This document shows, piece by piece, positions 26,673 through 36,726 of a stretch of DNA of 56,104 nt. The stretch covers positions 1 to 56,104 of the forward strand of contig NZ_LGIC01000041.1 in NCBI RefSeq assembly GCF_001294535.1, given 5' to 3'. Below the pieces are notes generated by a model. The model was not told the DNA's origin, did no database searches, and saw nothing but the letters and a program-made list of their open reading frames with translations. Both the position numbers and the translations under genes were made by a program. Positions within the stretch are counted from its first letter, which is position 1, and the number at the start of each line of letters is the position of its first letter. The DNA comes from Cypionkella psychrotolerans (lineage in GTDB: Bacteria; Pseudomonadota; Alphaproteobacteria; Rhodobacterales; Rhodobacteraceae).

Positions 26673-27658
26673 TATGCTTCCTTTGTGTTCCGCTCGGCAT
26701 GCGGTTGGGCAGGGGTAAGTAGCGGCATAACCAGACGGTCGATGTCGCCGGGATCGGGGATGTGGCGGTATTCAATTTTCAACATGTCGGCGCGTGCAAG
26801 ACGGCCCGCATCTTCAGCGCCGGTTGCCAGCACAATCACATCGCAGCCTGCCAATACTGATTGCAGATCAGGATCGTCCATGTTGATCACGGAAAAGGTT
26901 TGAACATGCGCAGCAAAGCGGCGCACGCCCAGTGTGAGGATGGGCAAAAACTCTACAAAGCGCGAGACCACGGCAACTCGTGCCATCGGATCAAGTCCGG
27001 CCAGCGCCATCCGGGTGGTTTCGGAGGGTATGAAACGCAATGAGATAATGTCACTGCGCGACGTGAGGGTTTCAAGCTCGGGGTGAAGATTGGAAAACGT
27101 CAACACCAGATCGGCGCAGCGCACTTGGCTTAGCAGTTCCGCATCAGCGCGGATGGCGCCAATCGTAACAGATTCAACGATAGCTTTGTCGCCGACCTGA
27201 TTGGCCAATCGGTCGGCATAGCTGGCAGTGGCGTCGTCAAACAAACCCACAACAACGATTCGCATCCGCGCAGTGGCGTTCAAGCGGTGAATAACGCGCG
27301 CGTTCACCAACGCCACCAAATCGGCACCCTGAAGCCCAAGTTCCGTTGATTGATCAATCAAACGGTCGATTTGGTTGCGAATCCCAACTGCCTCACCCAT
27401 CCGCCCGGCAGCCGAGAGGCGGCTGTCGGCGACAAAAGTGCCGGAACCGCCACGGCCCTCGATCAAGCCGTCAGCTTTCAGTTCAGCATAAATAGTGCTG
27501 ATCGTCATAGGTGCTACTCCGACCTGATCAGCCAGCGCGCGCACCGACGGCAACGCCGCGCCAACCGGCAATCGGCCAAAGGAAATTTCGTGTTCAATGG
27601 CACCACGAATCTGCTGGCGCATCGGGATGGGATTGTTTCGGTCGACAAGGATTTTCAT
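26672..27658 (-). CDS. GntR-family regulator with an unusual effector domain
   Basis: 328 residues from ATG 27658. The N-terminal GntR winged helix is clear: IPMRQQIRGAIEHEISFGRL, LPSVRALADQVGVAPMTIST, YAELKADGLIEGRGGSGTFV (about 10-80). After a helical linker, residues 125-320 form an alternating alpha/beta domain (MRIVVVGLFDD, ADLVLTF, CDVIVLATG). This is neither FCD, UTRA nor aminotransferase. It resembles a two-lobed ligand-binding fold, but I cannot name it. It sits at the start of the minus-strand enzyme operon, divergent from the peptide transporter. A palindrome overlaps its ribosome-binding position, suggesting autorepression. Confidence 0.85.
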   Translation of the reverse strand: MKILVDRNNPIPMRQQIRGAIEHEISFGRLPVGAALPSVRALADQVGVAPMTISTIYAELKADGLIEGRGGSGTFVADSRLSAAGRMGEAVGIRNQIDRLIDQSTELGLQGADLVALVNARVIHRLNATARMRIVVVGLFDDATASYADRLANQVGDKAIVESVTIGAIRADAELLSQVRCADLVLTFSNLHPELETLTSRSDIISLRFIPSETTRMALAGLDPMARVAVVSRFVEFLPILTLGVRRFAAHVQTFSVINMDDPDLQSVLAGCDVIVLATGAEDAGRLARADMLKIEYRHIPDPGDIDRLVMPLLTPAQPHAERNTKEA

Positions 27659-27663
27659 GTGAG

Positions 27664-27677
27664 CGATACCGGTATCG
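27664..27677. promoter_or_regulatory. Palindromic operator candidate, GntR/transporter divergent promoter
   Basis: CGATACCGGTATCG is a perfect 14-bp palindrome six bases upstream of the GntR start codon. A partial copy (ATCGATACGATAT) lies near 27725-27737. AT-rich TATAATATATTA next to it could hold a -10 element. A regulator bound here would control its own gene and perhaps the divergent transporter operon starting at 27837. Confidence 0.6.
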
Positions 27678-27836
27678 TTATAATATATTAGAACGTTTTT
27701 TTGCCATATTGACACTTCATAAGCATCGATACGATATTTTCTGGGCATAATCTACAAAACTGTTCTGTTGACATACCAAATTCGGCGCGTAACGTAGTGA
27801 AGAATTATAACAGATGAAACCTCGGGGGTATCCAGA

Positions 27837-29414
27837 ATGAAGCTATTTTCCATCACAGCCTTGACCGCTGCTGTGTTGCTTGGCAGCAGCGTGTCTGCCC
27901 TTGCGCTGGAACGCGGCGGGGTGATGACTTATGGCCGTTACACGGACAGTCTGTTCCTTGATCCGGTGCTAAATGACGCAAACGTCGATATCTGGATACT
28001 AACCAATATCTACGACACCCTGATCGCCCCATCGAAGGATGGGCTGACCCTTGAGCCTAGCCTTGCAACCGAATGGAAGCTGAACGACGCCGGCGACGAG
28101 GTCACACTTAAGCTGCGCGAGGGGGTGAAATTCTCTGACGGCACGCCGATGACCACAGATGATGTCGTGTGGTCTCTGACCCGTGCTGCCAATCCCGAGA
28201 ACGGCATCTGGAATTCGCTTGATGCTTCGATCAACAAGGTGACGGCACCCGATAGCTCCACCATCTTGATCAGTCTGAAGTATCCCGATCCGACCATTCT
28301 TTCTGCGCTTTCGGTGTTCAACACTGCGATCATGCCCAAGGCGGCGTTTGAGGCGATGCCGGGTACCACCGACAAAGAAAAGGCTGAGGCTTTCGCACAG
28401 AAGCCCATCGGGACCGGGGCATTCATGCTGGAAAGCTGGGAACGTGGCGCGACCATGAAACTGGTCAAGAACCCGAATTACTGGGCGATGGGCGAGGATG
28501 GCAAGCCCCTGCCCTATCTTGATGGTCTAACGTTTGAAATCATTCCCGATGACGCGACCCGCATTCTCAAGCTGCAATCGGGCGATATTCAGGGGGCAGA
28601 GTTCATTCCATTCGCCCGCGTCGCCGAGTTGAAGGCGGATGACAAGTTGAATATGGAGTTGTTTCCGTCAACAAAGGTGAACGACATCATCATCAACGTG
28701 CGCCCGATGATAGGTGATCGCGAGAACCCGCTTTCCGACGAAAAAGTCCGTCAGGCGATGAACTACGCGGTCAATAAGGATGCGATCGTTCAAGTAGTGA
28801 CTTATGGCGTTGGCACGCCGCTTACTTCGTTCATGGCCACGACTACTCCTATGCATTCAGGCACTACGCCGCTGTTTGCCTATGATCTGGAAAAGGCCAA
28901 GGCGCTGATGGCGGAATCGAAATATCCAGATGGGTTCTCGACCAGCATCCTGACACTCGCGGGCAATCAGGATGAATTGGCAACCGCCACGGCGCTGCAA
29001 CAGATGTGGGCTGCGATTGGCATCAAGTTGGAGATCAAGCAGGTCGACAACGCCTCGCGCACTGACCAATACCGTGCGGGAACTTTCGATATGCGCGCCG
29101 GTGCTTGGACCAACGACATTTCGGACGCTAGCCAGATCACCTCTTACTTCGCCTATAGCCCGACCATTGACGCGCTCCATTCGGGTTGGAAAAGTGATGA
29201 GGTCGACGGGTTGTTTGTCGCCTCGCAAAAGGAAATGGACCCCACCAAACGCGCCGAGCAATTTGCGCGGATCCAAGACATCTTCAACGCAAGCGGCCCG
29301 ACCATTCCGCTCTATGAAACACCCTATCCGGTGGCGCTTTCCAAATCAGTGAACGGCTTCTACCAAATCCCGCTGGGCAATAACGTGTTCCGCGAAGCCT
29401 GGATGGCAAAGTAA
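27837..29414 (+). CDS. Peptide ABC transporter substrate-binding protein (family 5)
   Basis: 525 residues. A Sec signal (1-22, ending ALA) precedes the family 5 fold: YDTLIAPSKDGLTLEPSLAT, WSLTRAANPENG, IGTGAFMLESW, VRQAMNYAVNKDAIV. Periplasmic binding proteins of this family capture di- and oligopeptides, and in other cases nickel, opines or glutathione. The gene leads an operon with two permeases and two ATPases. An 11-bp stem-loop right after its stop probably allows higher expression than the permeases. Confidence 0.93.
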   Translation: MKLFSITALTAAVLLGSSVSALALERGGVMTYGRYTDSLFLDPVLNDANVDIWILTNIYDTLIAPSKDGLTLEPSLATEWKLNDAGDEVTLKLREGVKFSDGTPMTTDDVVWSLTRAANPENGIWNSLDASINKVTAPDSSTILISLKYPDPTILSALSVFNTAIMPKAAFEAMPGTTDKEKAEAFAQKPIGTGAFMLESWERGATMKLVKNPNYWAMGEDGKPLPYLDGLTFEIIPDDATRILKLQSGDIQGAEFIPFARVAELKADDKLNMELFPSTKVNDIIINVRPMIGDRENPLSDEKVRQAMNYAVNKDAIVQVVTYGVGTPLTSFMATTTPMHSGTTPLFAYDLEKAKALMAESKYPDGFSTSILTLAGNQDELATATALQQMWAAIGIKLEIKQVDNASRTDQYRAGTFDMRAGAWTNDISDASQITSYFAYSPTIDALHSGWKSDEVDGLFVASQKEMDPTKRAEQFARIQDIFNASGPTIPLYETPYPVALSKSVNGFYQIPLGNNVFREAWMAK

Positions 29415-29422
29415 CCTGTCCC

Positions 29423-29447
29423 AAAGGGGCGGCTGGGCCGCCCCTTT
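29423..29447 (+). terminator. Intercistronic stem-loop after the binding-protein gene
   Basis: AAAGGGGCGGC and GCCGCCCCTTT form a perfect 11-bp stem with a 3-nt loop, nine bases after the stop. No long T-tract follows. It likely acts as a partial terminator or 3' stabiliser that raises binding-protein mRNA over downstream genes. Confidence 0.7.
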
Positions 29448-29480
29448 CCCGCAATTGAAATTCCTATTGAGGTGCGACTA

Positions 29481-30419
29481 GTGCCATTGGCCTCATTTAT
29501 CCTGCGCCGATTGTTGCAACTGATCCCGACGCTGATCTTTATCCTAATTGTCGTGTTTGTGCTGGTTCGCCTCCTTCCCGGTGATCCGACCAGCGCAATT
29601 TTGGGGGATCGGGCGTTGGATGCCGATGTGGAGCGTATCAACCGTGAACTTGGGCTGGATCGCTCGCTGCTTGTCCAATTTGGGGTCTTTGTGGAATCGG
29701 TGTTTACTGGCGATTTAGGACGTTCGATCTCGCTAAAGGTGCCTGTAACCGAACTGATAGCGCAACGGCTTCCGATAACCATGTTGCTGACAGCAATGGC
29801 CGCGCTGATTGCATTGGTAATGGCGGTGCCACTGGCGTTTTGGGCGGCACTGCAGCGCGGGCGTGCTGCCGATGCTGTAATCCGAGGCGCATTTCAGATC
29901 GGCCTCTCAATGCCGGTCTTCTACATTGGTTTGATTTTGCTGACGGTGTTTGGTGCGAAACTTGGCTGGTTTCCTGTGGGTGGCTATGGCGATGGGTTCA
30001 TTGAGCATGTGCATCATCTGTTCCTGCCTGCTCTGACGTTGGCGTTCAGTCTGTCTGCGATCATCATGCGCAATCTGCGGTCTGCGATCATCGGCGTGGT
30101 CGATGCCGAGTATGTGCAATTCGCCCGCGCCAAGGGGATTTCGTCGCGGCTGATCCTGCTGCGCCATGTGCTGCGCAATGCGCTGATATCGACCGTTGCG
30201 CTTTTTGGCTTGTCGATTGGAACGCTTCTCGGCGGAGCCGTCATCACTGAGACGGTTTTTGCGGTGCCGGGGGCTGGACGGTTGATGGTGGACAGCATTT
30301 ACGGGCGCGACTATCCGGTGGTGCAAGGATTGACGATTGCACTGGCGGTTCTGGTTTCGGTGACCTTCCTTCTCACGGATCTGTTTCAAGCCTGGCTTGA
30401 TCCGCGCGTGGCAAGATGA
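29481..30419 (+). CDS. Peptide ABC transporter permease, DppB type
   Basis: 312 residues from GTG 29481, with GAGG eight bases upstream; an in-frame GTG at 29472 overlaps that site and is less likely. Six transmembrane helices are predicted. The N-terminal signature is FILRRLLQLIPTL and VRLLPGDPTS. The cytoplasmic EAA-like loop reads AKGISSRLILLRHVLRNAL. It forms the translocation channel with the next gene product. Confidence 0.92.
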   Translation: MPLASFILRRLLQLIPTLIFILIVVFVLVRLLPGDPTSAILGDRALDADVERINRELGLDRSLLVQFGVFVESVFTGDLGRSISLKVPVTELIAQRLPITMLLTAMAALIALVMAVPLAFWAALQRGRAADAVIRGAFQIGLSMPVFYIGLILLTVFGAKLGWFPVGGYGDGFIEHVHHLFLPALTLAFSLSAIIMRNLRSAIIGVVDAEYVQFARAKGISSRLILLRHVLRNALISTVALFGLSIGTLLGGAVITETVFAVPGAGRLMVDSIYGRDYPVVQGLTIALAVLVSVTFLLTDLFQAWLDPRVAR

Positions 30420-31243
30420 GCATCGCCTTGTACCGCACCGCATCGCTGCCGCGCCCGCTGATCTTTGGTGGAGCAATCCTTGCCGCCAGTCTTCTGTTGG
30501 CGATCTTCCCTTCGGTCTTTGCGCCCTACGACCCGAATGCGTTCGACTACGCCGCGCTACTGCAAGGGCCGAGTACTGCGCATTTGATGGGCACAGACAA
30601 TTTTGGCCGCGACGTTCTTAGCCGCGTGATCCACGCCTATACCATCGACATGCAGATCGCGGTGTTTGCCACGGTTTTCCCGTTTCTGATCGGCACGGTG
30701 ATCGGCGCGCTCGTGGGCTATGTTGGCGGTATCTCCGAGACCATCTTCGGACGGATCGTAGACGCTGTGATCACCTTTCCTTTTCTGGTCCTTGTCATCG
30801 CGATCGTGTCGATCCTCGGGCCGGGTTTGCTCAACATGTATATCGCTGTAGGTGTGGTGGGCTGGGTGTTTTATGCGCGCATCATCGCAGCCGAAGTGAA
30901 GGTGCAAAAGCGGCTTGACTATGCCGATGCCGGCCGCGCGATGGGATATACCCACATGCGCATCATTTTTCGCCACTTGTTGCCAAACGCGATCACGCCT
31001 GCGGTGGTGTATTGGATGACGGATATGGCCTTGGCGATCCTGCTGGGTTCCAGCTTGGGCTATCTTGGCCTTGGCGCGCAACCGCCAGCCGCTGAATGGG
31101 GTGTGCAGATCGCAGACGGCAAGAATTTCATGGCAACCGCATGGTGGATCTCGGTATTTCCGGGGCTGGCCATCGTGCTGACCGGGCTTGGCTTCAGCCT
31201 GACGGGTGACGGATTGGCCGAAGTATTGAGGACGAAGAAGTGA
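30416..31243 (+). CDS. Peptide ABC transporter permease, DppC type
   Basis: 275 residues, overlapping the DppB-type gene by four bases. An N-terminal helix is followed by HLMGTDNFGRDVLSRVIHA, the periplasmic signature of DppC. The EAA loop GRAMGYTHMRIIFRHLLPNA and the C-terminal GLGAQPPAAEWGVQIADG are also present. It is the inner-membrane partner of the preceding permease. Confidence 0.93.
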   Translation: MSIALYRTASLPRPLIFGGAILAASLLLAIFPSVFAPYDPNAFDYAALLQGPSTAHLMGTDNFGRDVLSRVIHAYTIDMQIAVFATVFPFLIGTVIGALVGYVGGISETIFGRIVDAVITFPFLVLVIAIVSILGPGLLNMYIAVGVVGWVFYARIIAAEVKVQKRLDYADAGRAMGYTHMRIIFRHLLPNAITPAVVYWMTDMALAILLGSSLGYLGLGAQPPAAEWGVQIADGKNFMATAWWISVFPGLAIVLTGLGFSLTGDGLAEVLRTKK

Positions 31244-32229
31244 GAGCAGTTCTCGACGTGCGCAATCTGACCACCCGCTTTTCCACGCCAACGGGGGCGT
31301 TGGTGGCGGTGAATGATGTATCCTTTTCCCTACGTGAGCGCGAGATTTTGGGCCTTGTCGGTGAATCCGGGTCGGGCAAAAGCGTCACTTTGCGCTCGTT
31401 GATCCGGCTTTTGCCGTCGATAGCAAGCCAAAGCGGCGAGGTGATCTGGCAAGGGCATGACATCTTGAAAATGTCTCCCAAGGAAGTGCGGGCGGTGCGC
31501 GGCGGCCAAATCTCGATGATTTTTCAAGAACCAACGACGGCACTAAATCCAGTGTTGCCCATCGGTCTTCAAATCGACGAAAACTTGCGCGCGCACACCA
31601 CGCTGTCGCATCGTGAACGGCTGAACCGCGCGCGCGAATTGATGGATCTGGTGGGCATCCCCGAGGCCGCCCGCCGGTTAGCCGAATATCCGCATCAATT
31701 CTCGGGTGGCATGAAACAGCGCGCGATGATCGCCATCGCGCTGGCTTCAAACCCACGGCTGTTGCTCGCGGACGAGCCGACAACAGCACTGGATGTCACC
31801 ATTCAGGACCAGATTCTGAAACTCATCCTTGATCTGCGAGATGAACTGGCGATGAGCGTGATTTTCGTGACGCATGATCTGGGCGTGGTGGCAGCTACCT
31901 GTGATCGAATGGCCGTGATGTATGCAGGGCGGATCGTGGAAACAGGGACGATCGCGGACGTGTTTGCGCGACCGATGCACGCCTACACGCGGGGGCTACT
32001 CGGTTCTGTGCCGCGTGTAGGAACCGAGCGCTCGCCGCTGATGTCAATTGAGGGCACTCCGCCCGGCCTGTCGTCGATCCCCCGAGGCTGTGCCTTCCAT
32101 CCGCGCTGTGATTTCGCGACCAATGTGTGTCGCGTCTCCCAACCGGTCACCGAAACTGTGGAGCCCGAACACGACGTCGCCTGTCACAACAGCCTGGCAG
32201 TTCTGGAAGCGGGGTCGCCAGTTCAATGA
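31240..32229 (+). CDS. Peptide ABC transporter ATPase, DppD type
   Basis: 329 residues from GTG 31240, overlapping by four bases. Walker A GESGSGKS is at 41-48, Q-loop IFQEP, signature FSGGMKQR, Walker B LLLADEPTTALD and H-loop FVTHD. The C-terminal oligopeptide/dipeptide extension contains RGCAFHPRCDFATNVC. It supplies ATP energy on the cytoplasmic side with the next gene product. Confidence 0.94.
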   Translation: MRAVLDVRNLTTRFSTPTGALVAVNDVSFSLREREILGLVGESGSGKSVTLRSLIRLLPSIASQSGEVIWQGHDILKMSPKEVRAVRGGQISMIFQEPTTALNPVLPIGLQIDENLRAHTTLSHRERLNRARELMDLVGIPEAARRLAEYPHQFSGGMKQRAMIAIALASNPRLLLADEPTTALDVTIQDQILKLILDLRDELAMSVIFVTHDLGVVAATCDRMAVMYAGRIVETGTIADVFARPMHAYTRGLLGSVPRVGTERSPLMSIEGTPPGLSSIPRGCAFHPRCDFATNVCRVSQPVTETVEPEHDVACHNSLAVLEAGSPVQ

Positions 32230-33230
32230 GTGATGTCGTAATCTCGGCCGCTGGCCTTCGTAAATCCTTCCCGCTGCCGCATGGCCTGATCGACCGGATC
32301 AGCGGCAAGGTACCGCTTGCTGTGCATGCGCTGAATGACGTGAGCTTTACGCTTCATCGCGGCGAAACCCTTGGCATCGTTGGAGAAAGTGGCTGCGGAA
32401 AGTCCACGCTGGCCCGCTGCTTAGTACGTTTGCACGAGCTGGATCAGGGTGAAATCCACTTTGAAGGCACGGATGTCGCGTCACTTTCCGGGCCTGCACG
32501 CCGCGCCTTCAATCGCCGCGTTCAGATGATTTTTCAAGACCCTTACAGTTCACTGAACCCGCGCATGACGGTGCGTGTGATCCTGACCGAAGCACTTTCG
32601 GTTCATGCCATGCGCCCGGCGGTAGAAATCCCTGCGCGGATCGCCGAACTTTTGGATCTGGTTCGCCTGCCGCAGGACTCTGCGGACCGCTACCCGCACG
32701 AGTTTTCTGGTGGCCAGCGCCAGCGGATCGGCATCGCCCGCGCCTTGGCGGTCGAACCAGAGATTTTGGTAGCCGATGAATTGGTGTCGGCCTTGGATGT
32801 GTCCGTGCAGGCCCAAGTAGTCAATCTGCTGCTCGATTTGCAACAGCGACTTGATTTGACAGTTCTCTTTGTCGCGCATGATCTGCGCCTTGTGCGCCAT
32901 ATCTCGCATCGGGTGGCGGTGATGTATCTGGGAAAGATCGTCGAGATCGGGCCGACCGAAGCGTTGTTCGCCGCATCGCAGCACCCGTACACCCGCGCCT
33001 TGCTTGCAGCAGCGCCCGAGTTGGACCCCAGCAAACGCAGCCGTAAGATCGCGGCAAAAGGTGAGCTTCCCAGTCCGATCCATCCTCCGAAAGGCTGTCT
33101 TTTCAACACCCGCTGCCCACATGCGTTTGATCGCTGCTATGCCGAACGTCCGCAACTGACCGACCGTTCTGTTGGCCATCAAGCCGCGTGCCATCTGACA
33201 AATTTCGACCCTAAGGATTCGTTAAAATGA
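32226..33230 (+). CDS. Peptide ABC transporter ATPase, DppF type
   Basis: 334 residues from ATG 32226 (ATGA overlap); the longer frame from 32127 lies inside the previous gene. Walker A GESGCGKS is at 53-60, with FSGGQRQRIGIARAL, LVADELVSALDVS and the C-terminal PKGCLFNTRCPHAFDRC. Walker B has ELVSALD where DEPVSALD is usual: the Pro is missing but the catalytic acidic pair (ADE) remains. It completes the five-gene transporter. Confidence 0.94.
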   Translation: MSDVVISAAGLRKSFPLPHGLIDRISGKVPLAVHALNDVSFTLHRGETLGIVGESGCGKSTLARCLVRLHELDQGEIHFEGTDVASLSGPARRAFNRRVQMIFQDPYSSLNPRMTVRVILTEALSVHAMRPAVEIPARIAELLDLVRLPQDSADRYPHEFSGGQRQRIGIARALAVEPEILVADELVSALDVSVQAQVVNLLLDLQQRLDLTVLFVAHDLRLVRHISHRVAVMYLGKIVEIGPTEALFAASQHPYTRALLAAAPELDPSKRSRKIAAKGELPSPIHPPKGCLFNTRCPHAFDRCYAERPQLTDRSVGHQAACHLTNFDPKDSLK

Positions 33231-34741
33231 GCTATTCCGCCTTCCAAACCCAGATCGCCCGCATCAATGACGTTCTTTGTGCAGTCAATCTGATGGGGTG
33301 GGATGCCCGCACGATGATGCCCTCTGGCGGGGTCGATGCGCGTGGTCGGCAGGTGGCGACGTTGACCACAATGGCGCGGGAAATGGCTACAGGCGATGCT
33401 TTGGGCCGGGCAATTGAAGCGGCGAAGGCCGAACTTTCTGGCACCCCGTCCACCGATCTGCGCTTGCGGGCCTTGGTGCAGGCCGAAACCGAAATCGCCA
33501 CGCTGAGCCGGATTCCAGCGGCGGTGATCACCGAACTGGCCGGGTTGGCCACGCGGGCGCATTCCGCTTGGGCCGAAGCACGCGCCGCCAACGATTTCAG
33601 AGCCTACGCGCCCTTGCTGAAACGCATCATGGGTCTGCAGCGCGAAGTGTCGCAGGCGATTGGTGGCGCGCATCCCTATGACCCGATGGTTGCGAAATTT
33701 GAGCCGGGCATGACCTACGGCCAACTCAAGGCGGTTTATGCGGAGCTTAAGTCTGCATTGGTTCCGCTTATTGAACGTGCCGCAGCCGCCACGCCGCCGC
33801 GCATGGATTTTCTGGCGCGTGGCTACCCGGTGCCCGAGCAAAAAGCTTATGGCATGAAGATTGCAGAGCGGATGGGCTACGACATTTCGCGCGGGCGTCT
33901 GGATGACACGGTGCATCCGTTTGAGATTTCCTTCACCCGCGACGATGTGCGCATCACCAGCCGCTTTCGCGAAAGCTGGCTACCCGGCGGCGTGTTCGCG
34001 CTCTGGCACGAGGCGGGGCATGCGATGTATGAACAAGGGGGGGTGCCCGAATTTATGCGCAGCATCTTCACCACCGACCTTGTGAACCTATATGCCGTAA
34101 ACGGCGCCAGTTTTGGCATCCATGAGAGTCAATCACGGCTGTGGGAAAACCGTGTTGGTCGTTCTCGCGCGTTCTGGAACCTGCATTTCGGTGAGTTGCA
34201 CGATCACTTCCCCGATCAGTTGCGAGATGTGTCCGCAGATGAATTCTGGCGCTCTGTCAATGCCGTGCGTCCCGGCTGCATACGGGTCGAAGCAGATGAA
34301 TTGACTTATGACATGCACATCATCCTGCGCTCGGAAATTGAGGCCGACCTGATGGACGGCGGCTTGCAGGTGGATGATCTGCCAGGTGTTTGGGCAGAAA
34401 AGATGAAAGAGTATCTTGGGGTCGATGTTCCAGATGACACCCAAGGTGTCTTGCAGGATGTGCATTGGTCACATGGCTATCTCGGATCGTTCCCCACCTA
34501 TACAATCGGCAATATCATGGCCTCTCAATTCTTCCGCAAGGCGCAGACCGAGCCTGCCGTTTCAGCCGGGCTTCAGGCGGGCAATTATGCCCCGTTGCGC
34601 AATTGGCTGGGTGAGAAGATTTATCGCCACGGCCGTTCGCAGCTGCCACAAGAGACGTTGCGCCTCGCCACGGGCGAGGCTTTGGACGCCTCTGCCTATA
34701 TCGCTGACCTTACCGACAAGGTTAACGCTTTGATCAATTGA
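33227..34741 (+). CDS. Carboxypeptidase Taq-family (M32) metallopeptidase
   Basis: 504 residues, overlapping the ATPase gene by four bases. The zinc motif HEAGH is at 261-265 and the third ligand Glu299 is in IHESQSRLWEN. Other family signatures are DDTVHPFEISF and GYDI. M32 enzymes remove C-terminal amino acids from peptides in the cytoplasm. Co-transcription with a peptide importer indicates that imported peptides are degraded here. Confidence 0.93.
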   Translation: MSYSAFQTQIARINDVLCAVNLMGWDARTMMPSGGVDARGRQVATLTTMAREMATGDALGRAIEAAKAELSGTPSTDLRLRALVQAETEIATLSRIPAAVITELAGLATRAHSAWAEARAANDFRAYAPLLKRIMGLQREVSQAIGGAHPYDPMVAKFEPGMTYGQLKAVYAELKSALVPLIERAAAATPPRMDFLARGYPVPEQKAYGMKIAERMGYDISRGRLDDTVHPFEISFTRDDVRITSRFRESWLPGGVFALWHEAGHAMYEQGGVPEFMRSIFTTDLVNLYAVNGASFGIHESQSRLWENRVGRSRAFWNLHFGELHDHFPDQLRDVSADEFWRSVNAVRPGCIRVEADELTYDMHIILRSEIEADLMDGGLQVDDLPGVWAEKMKEYLGVDVPDDTQGVLQDVHWSHGYLGSFPTYTIGNIMASQFFRKAQTEPAVSAGLQAGNYAPLRNWLGEKIYRHGRSQLPQETLRLATGEALDASAYIADLTDKVNALIN

Positions 34742-34750
34742 GAGGCCAAA

Positions 34751-35233
34751 ATGCTGCCTACCGCCGATCTCTTTGACGCCCATCCCGATCTCTTAGCCGT
34801 CTGCGATACCCAGTTTCGAAGCTTCGGAGGGCAATTGGAGTTTGACGGCCCCTGTTCAACGCTGGCCACGTTTGAAGATCACACACCTGTGCTGGAGGTA
34901 TTGAAAACCCCGGGTTTGGGGCGGGTGTTGGTGGTGGACGGGCGGGGCTCGCTGCGGGTTGGACTCATGGGCGATCGTCTTGCGGGAATCGCGGTCGAAA
35001 ACGGCTGGGCGGGGGTGATCATCAACGGCGCGATCCGGGATTCAGCTGGGATTGATGCTCTACCCCTTGGGGTCAGGGCACTAGGAACGACGGCGCGCCG
35101 CGGATTTCAGGCCACACAAGGACATCCCGATGTGAAGATCAGCTTTGGGGGGGTAACATTCGCACCCGGCAATTGGGTGTACGCCGACCGCGACTGTGTA
35201 GTGCTCGCCGAGTTGCGATTGCCGGAGAGATAG
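34751..35233 (+). CDS. RraA-family protein
   Basis: 160 residues from ATG 34751 with GAGG before it. It shows the RraA core: LVVDGRGSLRVGLMGDRLAG, then GWAGVIINGAIRDS (Arg and Asp of the active site). Members are either regulators of RNase E or HMG/CHA aldolases acting on 4-hydroxy-2-oxoglutarate-like compounds. Position at the end of a catabolic operon makes an enzymatic role at least as likely as RNase control. Confidence 0.85.
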   Translation: MLPTADLFDAHPDLLAVCDTQFRSFGGQLEFDGPCSTLATFEDHTPVLEVLKTPGLGRVLVVDGRGSLRVGLMGDRLAGIAVENGWAGVIINGAIRDSAGIDALPLGVRALGTTARRGFQATQGHPDVKISFGGVTFAPGNWVYADRDCVVLAELRLPER

Positions 35234-35350
35234 CATTGCCCCAAATCGATTCCGCGCGCTCGGGAACAAAGTGTCGATCATGCTGGCTAAATAACGGTGC
35301 CACCGGCCAGTCACCCTAATCTAAGCGCTCTGGCCCCTGAAAATCGAGCA

Positions 35351-36510
35351 CTGTGGGACTGAACTTAGACAACGAGGGTCAGTACGGATCGCGTTGGCAG
35401 GCGACTATGTCGATTTCGGCAAGGATCGGCTGCACACCGCAGAACCTCAACGACTGGGTCAAGAGGGCCGACGTCAATATCGGCAAGCGCTCGGGGTATC
35501 ACGAATGAGATGGCCGACCGCGTAAAGGCGTTGTAGCGCGAGTACCGCGACCTCCGCCAAGCGAACGAGATCCTTTGCAAGGGCAGTGCATATTTTGCGA
35601 TGGCGGAGTCCGACTGCCGATCAAAGCGATGGTCAAGTTCATCGATGTCAATCGGGATACGCACGGGGTCGAACCGATCTGCTAGATGCTGCCGATCACC
35701 CCTGCCATCTTCTATGACCACTTGGCCAAGACGTGCCTATCCGGGGCGGCTGCCGGATCGCGCCAAGAGAGATGAAGCGCCTCGTCCCGAGATTCAGGGA
35801 GGGTTTCGATGCCAACTGGCAGGTTTAGGGCGCGCGCAAAGTTCTGGCGAAAGTTGCGCCGCGATGGCTTCGATGTTGCTCGCCGCACCTTGGCTAGACC
35901 GATGGAAGCCATGGATATTCAGGCGATTATCTGGGAAAGCCATAGAAGACGACCGGCCCGGACAAGAAGTTACCGTGCCGTCTGAACAAGATGAACCGCC
36001 AGTTCCGGATGTCGGCGCCGAACATGCTGTGGATTTCTGACGTCACCTATGTAGCCTTCGTCATTGATGCCTACGCCTGAAGGAACTTCGGTTGGCGCGT
36101 CGGCACCTTCCCTCATGCCGGGTTCGTTCAGGATGCCCTCGAGCAGGCTGTTCACAAATGCCGCCCGGTCACAGACATGAGGTTCGTTGATCACAATGCC
36201 CGCGGCAGGCCGATTCATGTCGATCAAATACGCCGAACAGTTGGCCAAGGCAGGCATCGAACCGTCGGTCGGCAGCGTCGATGACAGTTCTGACGACGCG
36301 CTCGCCGAGCCGATCAAGGGACGGTTCAAAGCCGAACTCATCCACCGTCGCGGCCCACGGCGCAGCTTCGAGGCCGTCGAATACGCCACGCTGGAATGGG
36401 CCGATTGGTTCAACAACCGTCGCCTCCATGAGCCCATCCGAAACATCTCGCCTGCCGAAGCCGAAGCAAACTTCTACCCAGCTCTGAAAACTGAAGCCAT
36501 GGCGGAGTAA
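35351..36510 (+). pseudogene. Degenerate IS3-family element (orfA and orfB)
   Basis: Transposase reads in several frames. OrfA end: VGLNLDNEGQYGSRWQA, SARIGCTPQNLNDWVKRADV. OrfB start: REYRDLRQANEILCKGSAYF. Catalytic-domain pieces around 36035-36240 include FVIDAYA, FVQDALEQA and MSIKYAEQLAKAGIEPSVGS. The last uninterrupted part at 36211-36510 reads EAVEYATLEWADWFNNRRLH, PAEAEANFYPAL. Frameshifts, stop codons and a missing orfA start make it inactive. It separates the two transporter systems. The sequence around 36525-36553 may be the right terminal repeat. Confidence 0.8.
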
Positions 36511-36726
36511 GTAACTTCAATCAGCCTCCAGCGGACCCCTAGCGGTTCATTACGCGCTAAGTTCACGCTGTAAGTTATGTTCGCAGTCCAATCTATGACG
36601 ACGGTTTGTGACGTCCATAGTATCGACAGAGCCGTTGCCCCTTCTAAGTCACAAAGTACGTTGACCTGTCGTGATTGGTGCGCCATCCTGTACGAAATAC
36701 TGGCCGCTTGGCCGGAGGGCATTTGC

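Noticed and set aside
32127-32225. N-terminal extension of the DppF-type ATPase
   Set aside because: It lies inside the preceding ATPase gene; ATG 32226 with a 4-bp overlap gives the normal family start.
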